This document shows, in pieces, positions 22,678 through 29,447 of a stretch of 30,676 bases of DNA. Made by a program: the position numbers and the translations under genes. Source of the DNA: a virus; the IMG/VR virus record IMGVR_UViG_3300044695_003695, positions 1-30,676 of that record. The stretch is one strand, 5' to 3'. Numbering within the stretch: the first letter of the stretch is position 1; every line of letters starts with the position of its first letter. The notes beneath the pieces were generated by a model. The model saw only the letters and a program-made list of their open reading frames with translations, ran no database searches and was not told the DNA's origin.

Positions 22678-23547
22678 TTAAAAGATGTATCTGATGGTAT
22701 TCCAAGGAATGACTTCATCATGTAGTGATTTAAACTGTTTAATGTAGTCAGACTTCCTCCTATGTTGGTACCTAAGATTATTTCCTCCGTACTGGGAAGT
22801 CTTAGACTCCTGTATTTTCGGTACATACAAAAATTCTTCACCTGGTAATTTATTTGCTACGTTATACCAATGCTTTTCTTCATTATGAGTTAAAAAGATT
22901 ACCTCAGCTTTAACTCTTGTAAGGTCCCATCCATGTCTTTTTGCCATAAATGCAACATTTCTAAATAAACCTTCATAATGTTTTAACCAATTGTCATGTA
23001 CAATAACAGGACTAAAGTTTAAGTGCACATCATAACCAGCATTTAAAAATCTTGGTATAGCCATTAGTCTTTCATTAATTGTACTTGTATTAGGTTCAAG
23101 ATGCCGGTATAACTCATAAGGCATTAGACTAAATCTAATTCTAACTTTACCTTCAGGATTAAAATCTAGTAACTCATTGTTTACATACTTGGTAGCAAAT
23201 GAACCCATAGCAAGAGGGTGATCTCTAAAGAACTTAAAGATTGTTTTCCAATCATGATACTTAGCATGTAGAGCAAAGTCCTCATTACAACTGATATCAT
23301 ATGTAATATAATCTCCAGTTTGATTTGGCTTTTCTACATCTGCAAAGAATGCATGGGAATTGATTTCTGTCAAGATATCCATGGTATTCTTAGCTACAGA
23401 TAATCCTTCCGGCTTATGTCTCTTCATATAACAGTAGGTACAGTTATACAAACAGCCATGACCAAAAGAAGGAGCAATGTAATCAGTGCTCCTTCCACTC
23501 GGTCTAATAATCATACTCTTTCTAGTGACTTTTTCTACAACTGACAT
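22678..23547 (-). CDS. Radical SAM protein, spore photoproduct lyase-like
   Basis: This 289-residue protein has the radical SAM cluster C32-x-x-x-C36-x-x-C39 (H-G-C-L-Y-N-C-T-Y-C-Y), with the Y-C-Y ending typical of spore photoproduct lyase relatives. C87 (D-I-S-C-N-E-D) lies where B. subtilis SplB has its H-donor Cys (C141) in a C-T-S-D context, by my recollection of that sequence. Y-D-V-H-L-N-F-S-P-V-I is a later barrel strand. Such enzymes use an [4Fe-4S] cluster and SAM to repair thymine dimers of the spore type. In an AT-rich phage, repair of DNA lesions is plausible; another radical reaction cannot be excluded. Confidence 0.88.
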   Translation of the reverse strand: MSVVEKVTRKSMIIRPSGRSTDYIAPSFGHGCLYNCTYCYMKRHKPEGLSVAKNTMDILTEINSHAFFADVEKPNQTGDYITYDISCNEDFALHAKYHDWKTIFKFFRDHPLAMGSFATKYVNNELLDFNPEGKVRIRFSLMPYELYRHLEPNTSTINERLMAIPRFLNAGYDVHLNFSPVIVHDNWLKHYEGLFRNVAFMAKRHGWDLTRVKAEVIFLTHNEEKHWYNVANKLPGEEFLYVPKIQESKTSQYGGNNLRYQHRRKSDYIKQFKSLHDEVIPWNTIRYIF

Positions 23548-23590
23548 AATCTCTTAATCCGCTGTACCTTCCTAACACATGTAGAAATTA

Positions 23591-23770
23591 TCACTTTAGA
23601 AAGTTAATGTAAGATTGCGCAGCTCTCTTTGTGTCATACTGCATATCAAATCCTGCACTGTTTTTAATGGTCTTCCAGAACAACCAGAAGATTCTCTTCT
23701 TTACAGCATACTTGGTTGTATAACCATTCTGTACCTCTACTACTTTGTAGTCTTTCTTGTTTACATTCAT
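23591..23770 (-). CDS. Small protein, 59 aa
   Basis: ATG at 23770 begins 1 nt after the TAG of gene 23772-24008; TGA is at 23591-23593. The protein begins MNVNKKDYKVVEVQNGYTTK, then Y-A-V-K-K-R-I-F-W-L-F-W-K-T-I and a helical end (T-K-R-A-A-Q-S-Y-I). The K-R-x-F-W-L-F-W centre is aromatic and amphipathic. It reads like the tiny proteins common in Bacteroidota phages. Function unknown. 43 nt separate it from the radical SAM start. Confidence 0.7.
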   Translation of the reverse strand: MNVNKKDYKVVEVQNGYTTKYAVKKRIFWLFWKTIKNSAGFDMQYDTKRAAQSYINFLK

Positions 23771-23771
23771 A

Positions 23772-24008
23772 CTATTCTAGATTTAAATTATAGTCTTCTA
23801 ATATTCCTCTCAATTCTTTTCTAAGTCTATCAGCTAAATCTCTTTCTTGATCAGTAGCTTCTTTCTTGTCAACATAACCATATTTGGTTATCTCACGTAG
23901 TTTTTGGTCAAGATCCCAAACAGCCAATTTCCATCTAGGACCATCTAATGCATCTCTTGCATCTTCTTTTTCTTCAATAGAGTCAAACTCAAGAATTATC
24001 TTTCCCAT
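23772..24008 (-). CDS. Small charged protein, 78 aa
   Basis: This 78-residue protein is read from the ATG at 24008 (MGKIILEFDSIEEKEDARDA); a frame from 24080 lies inside the upstream gene. It has a strand, then long charged helices with W-K-L-A-V-W-D-L-D-Q-K-L-R-E, a segment I recognise from many small phage proteins (A-L-W-D-x-D-x-x-L-R). Ends in TAG. Overlaps gene 23989-24204 by 20 nt. Role unknown. Confidence 0.75.
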   Translation of the reverse strand: MGKIILEFDSIEEKEDARDALDGPRWKLAVWDLDQKLREITKYGYVDKKEATDQERDLADRLRKELRGILEDYNLNLE

Positions 24009-24204
24009 CTTTATTTTCTGATTTACTCCATATTTCTTCACCACCTTCACCCCAGTAATTATCACAAGTAAACTTGTCATCTACTGTTTTACCTGGAGCA
24101 CTCATAAAATATGATTGACCCCATTCATTTGCTTTAGCAGTGAATCTGTAACACTTGTCTTTAACTGGACAATTAGTACCAGGACACATTGTAATATCTG
24201 GCAT
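23989..24204 (-). CDS. Small cysteine-cluster protein, 71 aa
   Basis: The protein begins MPDITMCPGTNCPVKDKCYR. Four cysteines, C7, C12, C18 and C47, with C-P-x-x-x-x-C-Y-R and Q-S-Y-F, form a pattern common in small phage and Bacteroidota proteins and consistent with a zinc or Fe-S site. The C-terminal 20 residues are acidic and polar. It is 3 nt from the 29-aa membrane-protein gene. Nothing shows a function. Confidence 0.75.
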   Translation of the reverse strand: MPDITMCPGTNCPVKDKCYRFTAKANEWGQSYFMSAPGKTVDDKFTCDNYWGEGGEEIWSKSENKDGKDNS

Positions 24205-24207
24205 AGT

Positions 24208-24297
24208 TTAGAGTATAAAGTTAAATAATATATGACCGAAGCCAATACCTGCTAAAAAGTAAACAAAATTGTTTACCCATTTTGGATAATCTTCCAT
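24208..24297 (-). CDS. Tiny single-pass membrane protein, 29 aa
   Basis: ATG at 24297 follows the previous gene's TAA by 1 nt, and its TAA ends 3 nt before the next ATG. The sequence opens MEDYPKWVNNF, then a hydrophobic stretch to the end (V-Y-F-L-A-G-I-G-F-G-H-I-L-F-N-F-I-L), so the N-terminus is probably cytoplasmic or the protein is a short anchor. The position between real genes and the membrane pattern support it, but at this length chance cannot be fully excluded. Confidence 0.6.
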   Translation of the reverse strand: MEDYPKWVNNFVYFLAGIGFGHILFNFIL

Positions 24298-24298
24298 C

Positions 24299-24421
24299 TT
24301 AAAATAAGTTAAAAATTACTTGTAATACTGCTCCAATAGCAAATATAGTAACAGCTATGAGCAATAAAGCAGTTGTAATACCACCCATTTCTTCTCTACG
24401 GTCTTCTTGATTTAGTTTCAT
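24299..24421 (-). CDS. Tiny single-pass membrane protein, 40 aa
   Basis: ATG at 24421 overlaps the zinc-ribbon stop (ATGA). Polar charged start MKLNQEDRREEMGG is followed by a transmembrane helix (I-T-T-A-L-L-L-I-A-V-T-I-F-A-I-G-A-V-L) to the C-terminus. With its neighbour of 29 aa it makes two consecutive membrane peptides. Could be a host-membrane modulator or superinfection factor; there is no direct evidence. Confidence 0.7.
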   Translation of the reverse strand: MKLNQEDRREEMGGITTALLLIAVTIFAIGAVLQVIFNLF

Positions 24422-24588
24422 AGTTCTTCATTTGTATAATATTCTAAAACTTCATAGTGAGACATACGTCCACAATTAGCACACTCAAGTTTATCACATG
24501 ACTCATGGTGTACTGACAATGATTCATGTCCACATAAGTCACACTTAATAAGAGCACTTATCCATCCTGTTTCTTGTTCTTCACTCAT
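24418..24588 (-). CDS. Zinc-ribbon peptide, 56 aa
   Basis: ATG at 24588, TGA overlapping the next ATG. Two C-x-x-C knuckles, C16-D-L-C19-G-H and C36-A-N-C39-G-R, form a zinc ribbon; H27/H28 and C31 lie between. It is the first gene after the 222-nt repeat-rich gap, so it heads the unit running to the radical SAM gene. DNA or RNA binding is likely for a ribbon of this size, but the target is not visible. Confidence 0.8.
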   Translation of the reverse strand: MSEEQETGWISALIKCDLCGHESLSVHHESCDKLECANCGRMSHYEVLEYYTNEEL

Positions 24589-24724
24589 TGTTCTTGTTAT
24601 TTAAGGCTACAAGTTTAAATTTTCAACTGTTTTGTAAGCTTATAGGTTTACATTTATGTTCAACATATGTGGCAATTTTTACCCCTTATCCTTTCTAATG
24701 ATGTCTTAATCCATCTTTTTGTGA

Positions 24725-24738
24725 AAAAATCACATTTT
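24725..24738 (+). repeat. Direct repeat AAAAATCACATTTT, copy 1
   Basis: Exact 14-nt match to 24787-24800, with starts 62 nt apart (about six helical turns), so bound proteins could sit on the same face of the DNA. The first copy is preceded by GTGA, giving a GTGA-N5-TCAC inverted repeat. Confidence 0.8.
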
Positions 24739-24786
24739 ATGCTGGTTTTAACCTACATAATCGGATCTTAACCGGTTAAATGTAGC

Positions 24787-24800
24787 AAAAATCACATTTT
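24787..24800 (+). repeat. Direct repeat AAAAATCACATTTT, copy 2
   Basis: Exact second copy of the repeat at 24725-24738. It lies between the TTAACC palindrome and the stop codon of the macro-domain gene (24811). Confidence 0.8.
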
Positions 24801-24810
24801 GTTAAGTTTT

Positions 24811-25269
24811 TTAATTTGAAAACTGGACAACCGTAACATTACAGTCTGTAAATCCATCATTAATCATTTGTTTAATAGTTGGCCAATGACCACCTGCTAA
24901 ACCTGCTCCAATTTTTGGAAGTCCAATATGTTTACCTTTAAATTCAGAATTCATTTTAGCTACAATACTTTTAAATGCATCATAGTCAAATGGTTTACCT
25001 CCAAATCCATATTGTGTATATGCATTTACAACAGTAAGAGCTTTTCCATTAATATCTAATGTTTTATAATCAATCTTACCTAATTTATCTTTATCTCCAG
25101 AATACTCTGCATTTTCTAATGGAAATAAATCACAATTAAATGCATTTGCCATTTGCGGAGCAATTCCAGCACCCATTGTGCAAAAACAATTGCAACCATG
25201 AGCAATAACATCAAAATAGCCTTCTTTAGCTAGTGTAATCAAATTTCCTTTAATCTCTTTGTAAATCAT
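24811..25269 (-). CDS. Macro-domain protein, Poa1/ADP-ribose-1''-phosphatase-like
   Basis: This 152-residue protein is read from ATG 25269 (MIYKEIKGNL); earlier in-frame ATGs fall inside the upstream gene. Macro fold signals are K-G-N-L, D20-V-I-A-H-G-C-N27, G-A-G-I-A and the phosphate loop L-P-K-I-G-A-G-L-A-G-G-H-W near 117-129. The G-A-G-L-A-G-G-x-W loop and H-G-C-N are like Poa1 and TARG1-type domains that bind or hydrolyse ADP-ribose derivatives. In a phage it could reverse ADP-ribosylation or process tRNA-splicing or NAD products. It overlaps gene 25250-25465 by 20 nt and is the last gene before the repeat-rich gap. Confidence 0.9.
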   Translation of the reverse strand: MIYKEIKGNLITLAKEGYFDVIAHGCNCFCTMGAGIAPQMANAFNCDLFPLENAEYSGDKDKLGKIDYKTLDINGKALTVVNAYTQYGFGGKPFDYDAFKSIVAKMNSEFKGKHIGLPKIGAGLAGGHWPTIKQMINDGFTDCNVTVVQFSN

Positions 25270-25465
25270 TTTTACTTTTTTTATAATCAATAACAAAACC
25301 TAACGCTACTAATATATTCATACCTAATGACATTATAATTTCATGTATATCTTGATAGATTGTAGTCATAAGATGAATATGTCCAATAGACCAAAAAGGA
25401 ATAGCTAAGTTCTGACTAATCCAAACTAAAGTATATTTAATAAAGTGGTTAATCTCCCTCTTCAT
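25250..25465 (-). CDS. Small membrane protein, 71 aa
   Basis: The protein begins MKREINHFIKY. It has a hydrophobic segment at ~12-30 and a second at ~43-61 (I-I-M-S-L-G-M-N-I-L-V-A-L-G-F-V), ending basic (K-K-S-K). ATG overlaps the previous TAA by 1 nt, and it overlaps the macro gene by 20 nt. Shape is compatible with a small two-helix membrane protein such as a holin-like one, but there is no lysis gene beside it, so this is not claimed. Confidence 0.65.
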   Translation of the reverse strand: MKREINHFIKYTLVWISQNLAIPFWSIGHIHLMTTIYQDIHEIIMSLGMNILVALGFVIDYKKSKNDLQRD

Positions 25466-25731
25466 TATTCACCTTTTGCAATCCTTCTGACTTTACCTTT
25501 CCTGAGTTCTTCTTCCCAGAACTCTCTAACTTGTGCCACCTTTGTAATCTCTCTTGGATTTTCTTGTTTAATTCTGAATAGTCTAATTTTCTCTTGTTCT
25601 CTTTCATATTGTTCCCAATTATAGATTTCTAATTCTTTCATTTTCATGATATCTGCAATGGTCATCTCTTCAGGAACTTGACCATCATTTTCATGCATAA
25701 CTTGCATGTAGATTTCTTTCATTCTTCCCAT
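25465..25731 (-). CDS. Charged helical protein, 88 aa
   Basis: Almost entirely charged helix: I-A-D-I-M-K-M-K-E-L-E-I-Y-N-W-E-Q-Y-E-R-E-Q-E-K, then V-R-E-F-W-E-E-E-L-R-K-G-K-V-R-R. May form a coiled coil around residues 25-80. Its start overlaps the HTH gene by 13 nt. No enzymatic motif. Perhaps a partner of the HTH protein; inferred from position only. Confidence 0.65.
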   Translation of the reverse strand: MGRMKEIYMQVMHENDGQVPEEMTIADIMKMKELEIYNWEQYEREQEKIRLFRIKQENPREITKVAQVREFWEEELRKGKVRRIAKGE

Positions 25732-26153
25732 AATTTAATGGATTTTTCAAGTAAATGTTTAATTGTAACTCTAATGTCATCATGACCCATCAAGTTTCTA
25801 ATCTTTAGTAACTTTTTACCTAATTTATCTTCAACAGTTAGTACTACAGTATGCTGTCTGTGAGATTTAATAGAATAAGTTTTACTAAAGTCATAAGGAA
25901 ATAGTTGAGCGTATACATAAACATTTTGTTTATATATAACATCATCTTTAAATTGAATAGGTAATCTTTTGTTATAGTTTACCTTAGTTCTTTTTAAGCC
26001 TGTCAATTTTGCAATAGCATGTTCTGATAGACCAAATTTCTGAGCTAATATGCCAATTAGATAACTTCTCTGATCAACAATTTCTCTTCTACGGGAAGTT
26101 TGATCTAAAAGACTAAGCTCTTTAAGAACCTCTTCTCTTGTGTAATCTTCCAT
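25719..26153 (-). CDS. Helix-turn-helix DNA-binding protein
   Basis: In this 144-residue protein, residues 26-62 (V-D-Q-R-S-Y-L-I-G-I-L-A-Q-K-F-G-L-S-E-H-A-I-A-K-L) run into T-G-L-K-R-T-K-V-N-Y-N. This is a clear HTH, with a turn at G41-L-S and a recognition helix rich in K/R/N. The preceding R-R-x-x-I-V-D-Q-R recalls the basic helix of DnaA domain IV, a weak resemblance. The C-terminal half is beta then helix (H-T-V-V-L-T-V-E-D-K-L-G). Likely a regulator of early phage genes or an origin-binding protein; target sites may be in the nearby 24589-24810 gap. Confidence 0.75.
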   Translation of the reverse strand: MEDYTREEVLKELSLLDQTSRRREIVDQRSYLIGILAQKFGLSEHAIAKLTGLKRTKVNYNKRLPIQFKDDVIYKQNVYVYAQLFPYDFSKTYSIKSHRQHTVVLTVEDKLGKKLLKIRNLMGHDDIRVTIKHLLEKSIKLWEE

Positions 26154-26158
26154 AAAAT

Positions 26159-26437
26159 TTAAATTAATTCTAAGTCTGCTTCTTCTAAGACTTCTTTTTT
26201 TTCTTCTTCAACTTGGTGTAATCTGATATCTAATGGAATAAATCTCTCTGCGTCATAGTACTCATATGGAAAACAGTCGGCAGATATTTGTACTTCTTTA
26301 AGAAGCACACCATACTTGCCGTCCTGCAATCCCATCTTAACTACTTTAATAATAGTATATATCTCACCTTCTTTTACCCATTGTTCAATAGGTACTTTAG
26401 CTGGTTTGTTACTGCTATCAATGCATATCGCCTTCAA
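26159..26437 (-). CDS. Unknown 92-aa protein overlapping clpS-like gene
   Basis: The protein begins MKAICIDSSNKPAKVPIEQWV, then G-E-I-Y-T-I-I-K-V-V and F-I-P-L-D, with an acidic C-terminus (E-E-E-K-K-E-V-L-E-E-A-D-L-E). The N-terminal half is a small beta-barrel outline (I-C-I-D-x-S...K-x-G-E-x-Y-T-I) that I have met in many phage and Bacteroidota proteins without known role. It overlaps the ClpS-like gene by 20 nt, so the two are co-translated and may work together. Confidence 0.7.
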   Translation of the reverse strand: MKAICIDSSNKPAKVPIEQWVKEGEIYTIIKVVKMGLQDGKYGVLLKEVQISADCFPYEYYDAERFIPLDIRLHQVEEEKKEVLEEADLELI

Positions 26438-26672
26438 CTTCTTCCATTTTTACTTTTAAACCTTGTGATTGAAGAAACTCCAGCATTGTTGATATCTGTG
26501 CCCAACAACCATGTTTAATAGTGCATTGACCTGCTAGATCAGCAACTAATGCACATTGTTCTGCTTGTTGTGGGTCATGCCCACAATATTTTATTAGACA
26601 TGCCATAACATAAGCAAAACTATGCTCATCGTCATTATACAGTATAAGTTTGTGATCTTCTGGAAGTTCCAT
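26418..26672 (-). CDS. clpS: ClpS-like protease adaptor
   Basis: This 84-residue protein carries the ClpS core: L-I-L-Y-N13-D14-D15-E-H-S-F, then A-Y-V-M-A-C-L-I-K-Y and H-D-P-Q-Q-A-E-Q-C-A-L-V-A-D45. It lacks the long flexible N-terminal extension of E. coli ClpS (106 aa), which is needed for delivery to ClpA. ClpS brings N-degron substrates to ClpAP/ClpCP. Residue D45 stands where E. coli has H66 (same 32-residue spacing from the NDD Asn), a residue that contacts the substrate's N-terminus, so recognition may be altered. The phage may redirect or block host proteolysis. Confidence 0.85.
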   Translation of the reverse strand: MELPEDHKLILYNDDEHSFAYVMACLIKYCGHDPQQAEQCALVADLAGQCTIKHGCWAQISTMLEFLQSQGLKVKMEEVEGDMH

Positions 26673-26676
26673 GTTG

Positions 26677-27771
26677 CTAATTTAACTTTAAATCATAATT
26701 TCTCCAAACTATCTTATCTTGGTCAAATCCCTCAAGAGCTTCTTTAACCCATTTCTCATCTACTGTATCTTTATAACATAGTATATGCACAATAGCTTTG
26801 TCATCTGGATTAAGACGGAGTAATCTACCAATTCTCTGAGCTGCTTTTCTTTCATTACCATACGCATGCATGATAATGCCTTGTTTTAAATTAGGTATAT
26901 TAATACCCTCATTTAACTGCAGTACACAAGATAGTTTGTCTATATTACCATCTTTAAATAACATTAAGTTATCCTCAGAATCTTTATTACCACTATGGTA
27001 ACTAAATCTGCATAGTCTATCAGCCTGTTCCTGAGTATTGGCAAAAACAATACATTTTGAGTTAATGCTTTCCATTAGCTTCTTTGTGTACTTTTCTTTA
27101 GACTTATACTCCATCATAGCTTTCATACGCATAACTCTAAGCATTTGAGTAGGACCTTGACCTAAATCTATCCTATTACCCCAATACCTATAGTTATCAT
27201 GTTCTGAAGTAATAAAAGACTTGGTCTTCATTTGAACCTGATAGTTTTTACACTTGTCTAATTGAAGCTCATGTACAATAATTTGGTAATCATTAATGAT
27301 ACCATTTTCAATTGCATCATCTGCTTTAAAAGTATAAGTAACAGGACAAAACTGTCCAACCATCATTCCTTTCTCAGAATTTCTGTGTTTAGGTGGAGTC
27401 CCGGTTAAACCCAGGATTCCACCTTTATACACATCAAGAAACACTTTATGAGAATCAAGAAGAGAATGACATTCATCTAAGTACACATAATCATATGCAT
27501 TTGGATCTCTCTTTGGTAATCCAATATATGTAGAAAAAGTAATTCTTTCTAACAAATCTTGTTTACCAAACTTTACAGCATCATCAGACCAAGACTGAAA
27601 GATAGATTTCTTTGGAGCAACTACTAATACATTTTGCATAGCATTAGTATTTCTCTCAATATGTAGTAGGCCAACAAGGGTCTTACCGACCCCTGTGCCT
27701 AATACTACGGAACATCTTTTCTTTCCTTCTGTTGCTTTTAATGCTTGTTCTTGAATCTCTTCTCTTTCCAT
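26677..27771 (-). CDS. SF2 DNA helicase, UvsW/SNF2-like
   Basis: In this 364-residue protein, motif I is G25-T-G-V-G-K-T31, motif II D99-E-C-H102, motif III L-T-G-T-P and motif VI Q312-R-I-G-R-L-L-R, with C-I-V-F-A-N-T-Q-E-Q opening the second domain. Order and short length (two RecA domains, few inserts) fit phage SF2 helicases such as UvsW and the SNF2-like helicase of crAss-like genomes. It would remodel stalled forks or R-loops. The start overlaps the ParB-like stop (TAATG). There is no separate Q-motif domain or zinc finger. Confidence 0.92.
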   Translation of the reverse strand: MEREEIQEQALKATEGKKRCSVVLGTGVGKTLVGLLHIERNTNAMQNVLVVAPKKSIFQSWSDDAVKFGKQDLLERITFSTYIGLPKRDPNAYDYVYLDECHSLLDSHKVFLDVYKGGILGLTGTPPKHRNSEKGMMVGQFCPVTYTFKADDAIENGIINDYQIIVHELQLDKCKNYQVQMKTKSFITSEHDNYRYWGNRIDLGQGPTQMLRVMRMKAMMEYKSKEKYTKKLMESINSKCIVFANTQEQADRLCRFSYHSGNKDSEDNLMLFKDGNIDKLSCVLQLNEGINIPNLKQGIIMHAYGNERKAAQRIGRLLRLNPDDKAIVHILCYKDTVDEKWVKEALEGFDQDKIVWRNYDLKLN

Positions 27772-28535
27772 TATTTAGTTAAATTGAAAATATTTGCGCT
27801 AATGAACTCTTCAGCTGAAGAAGTATCACTCATTGCTTTAATAGTTTTAAGATGCTTATCAAGATTAGCTAATGACTTTTTGTGGTCATAAGTACCCCAT
27901 GCACGCATAAATACTTGTAAAAACTGTTTCTTAACCCAACGGTCAGCTCTACCAATCTTTAAGAAGAAATCATTGAATGCTTTAGCCATTTCCTGTGCTT
28001 CAGGATTAGTAACCTTAAACTTACCTGACTTTAGTAATTGACTTCCAGTAACAACAGAAGAAGTACCACGTGTGCATATTGCTGCCAACATTAGTGGCTC
28101 AATATCATACATATCACGTAACTCAAACAACTGATTATAGTCTGGAATGTACATTTTAAATGCATTAACATAGTTTAACAATGTCCAAGGTTTGGAAGAA
28201 TTGTTAAGCATTGCCATTTTATGTACAAGATCAATCTTATTTGGAGTCTCAATAATAACATATGGAATTTCCAATCCTTCTGCACATAAAGCTTTAAATA
28301 AGTGTTGACCATCAACAACATATAACTTGTTGGTGCCGTCCATAAATTTTACTTGAACACAGATAACTGGTCTAATAACACCCATAGCTCTAATACTAGT
28401 AACCATTTTCTGGATGTGTTTAGAATCAGGAATTCTATTAATACCATCAAGCATGTAAAATTTGTTGTAGTGCTTGCTGAATTTAATTTTCTTCAATAAT
28501 GCTAATGCATCTTTTAAATCATTTTTCATAATCAT
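27771..28535 (-). CDS. ParB/Srx-like domain protein
   Basis: In this 254-residue protein the ParB-like fold appears at 35-90: H-I-Q-K-M-V-T-S-I-R-A-M-G-V-I-R-P-V-I-C-V, then V-V-D75-G-Q-H78-L-F-K-A-L, the counterpart of the GERR/DGHHR box, then I-P-Y-V-I-I. The rest is helical (W-T-L-L-N-Y-V-N-A-F). These domains are CTPases in ParB, but many phage ones are nucleases or unknown. No second ParB HTH was seen. Both ATGs (28535, 28529) are possible. Position beside helicase and HNH genes suggests DNA processing. Confidence 0.8.
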   Translation of the reverse strand: MIMKNDLKDALALLKKIKFSKHYNKFYMLDGINRIPDSKHIQKMVTSIRAMGVIRPVICVQVKFMDGTNKLYVVDGQHLFKALCAEGLEIPYVIIETPNKIDLVHKMAMLNNSSKPWTLLNYVNAFKMYIPDYNQLFELRDMYDIEPLMLAAICTRGTSSVVTGSQLLKSGKFKVTNPEAQEMAKAFNDFFLKIGRADRWVKKQFLQVFMRAWGTYDHKKSLANLDKHLKTIKAMSDTSSAEEFISANIFNLTK

Positions 28536-28547
28536 AATTTTAAGTAA

Positions 28548-28958
28548 TCATTTTAAATAGTTCAGTATTCTAGCCTCTGCAGGATGAGCATGAATCCAAT
28601 CATGACAGTTTCTACATACGCTCAACCATGTAGACTGTACCAAATAGAAAGCATCCCTGTTGGAGCCGGCAAAAGTATGATGCACATCACTTGAGTGAGT
28701 CATACAACCGGCTACAGAGACCTGACATATTGGATTTTCAGTAAGGAATCTTTCTCTTAATTTAAGATACTCAACATCTTTCTTTTTCTTTTTAGAAGAT
28801 ACCTGAGGGATTTTATAATCGTTTGGTTTCTGTGAACTGTTATTATTAATGGCTTTTTGGCAACTCCAGCAATATTTACAGTACTTAAATCCCTCATGGT
28901 TCTTCCATATGATACTCTGTTTACCACAGGCATCACACTCTTTAAGCTTTGACTTCAT
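28548..28958 (-). CDS. HNH endonuclease, NinG-like
   Basis: In this 136-residue protein a zinc knuckle C8-x-x-C11...C27-x-x-C30 leads to a lysine-rich linker (S-S-K-K-K-K-K) and an HNH domain: C78...C85, V-H93-H94-T-F, and L-S-V-C115-R-N-C118-H119-D-W-I-H. This is the NinG/Rap order: zinc finger, basic linker, HNH. Such proteins act on branched DNA (Holliday-junction or D-loop resolution) in phage recombination. It overlaps the next gene in the strand by 17 nt. A general HNH nuclease is the alternative. Confidence 0.85.
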   Translation of the reverse strand: MKSKLKECDACGKQSIIWKNHEGFKYCKYCWSCQKAINNNSSQKPNDYKIPQVSSKKKKKDVEYLKLRERFLTENPICQVSVAGCMTHSSDVHHTFAGSNRDAFYLVQSTWLSVCRNCHDWIHAHPAEARILNYLK

Positions 28959-29424
28959 ATTTTAATCTAGGTAGTGCTAATGGTGCATCTTTTAAATCAA
29001 AAAAGTTTTTTGGTAAGATGCCTTCAGCAATAAAGATAGCAATAATATCTTGCTTTTCAATACCTAAATCTTTAAAAGTTAAAGTGTTCTTAAACTTCTC
29101 ATCTGTCTCAGTATCAGCCAATAAGAACTGTGTAATGGGACTATTTGGGAAGAAAGTATTAAAGATTATGTTGGAATATTGTATGGTTACTTGTTGCTTA
29201 AACTTATTAAGTGTAACTTGTGCACGTTTGTAAACATTAATAATCCGTTGTTTTTTCTTACTACACATAGTAGCAAGTTCTTTCTCTGTTAGAGCATCTA
29301 AACCGTAAAGTGCTCTCTTATACAGATAATTCTGATAGGCAGAATACCCATCTTGTTCATACTGTACATAGGTTTTACCTGCATACAGTTGGTAATTTCT
29401 TACCTGCTTTTTTAGCTTTTCCAT
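28942..29424 (-). CDS. Unknown 160-aa protein
   Basis: Read from ATG 29424 (MEKLKKQVRNYQLYAGKTYV); upstream in-frame ATGs at 29445 and 29466 lie in or next to the terminator hairpin. The N-terminal half is basic and helical (K-K-K-Q-R-I-I-N-V-Y-K-R-A-Q-V-T-L-N-K-F-K-Q). The C-terminal half is more hydrophobic (I-I-A-I-F-I-A-E-G-I-L-P). No motif. It starts a unit after a terminator and is coupled to the HNH gene. Confidence 0.7.
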   Translation of the reverse strand: MEKLKKQVRNYQLYAGKTYVQYEQDGYSAYQNYLYKRALYGLDALTEKELATMCSKKKQRIINVYKRAQVTLNKFKQQVTIQYSNIIFNTFFPNSPITQFLLADTETDEKFKNTLTFKDLGIEKQDIIAIFIAEGILPKNFFDLKDAPLALPRLKYEVKA

Positions 29425-29447
29425 AATATACATAGGTTTAATCATAC

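Larger units (their letters stand above)
24589..24810 (-). promoter_or_regulatory. 222-nt gap with direct repeats and palindromes
   Basis: This is one of the few long non-coding gaps in the - strand block. It holds two 14-nt direct repeats (24725-24738 and 24787-24800), the perfect 12-nt palindrome TTAACCGGTTAA (24768-24779), GGTTTTAACC (24744-24753), and inverted repeats CTACAT (24753-24758) and ATGTAG (24780-24785) around the palindrome. No ORF fits. A promoter/operator for the small-gene unit or a replication origin are the likely roles. Confidence 0.6.

Noticed and set aside
22677-22841. Longer start for the SSDxxN gene at 22841
   Set aside because: It would overlap the radical SAM gene by 164 nt, while ATG 22676 fits right after its stop.
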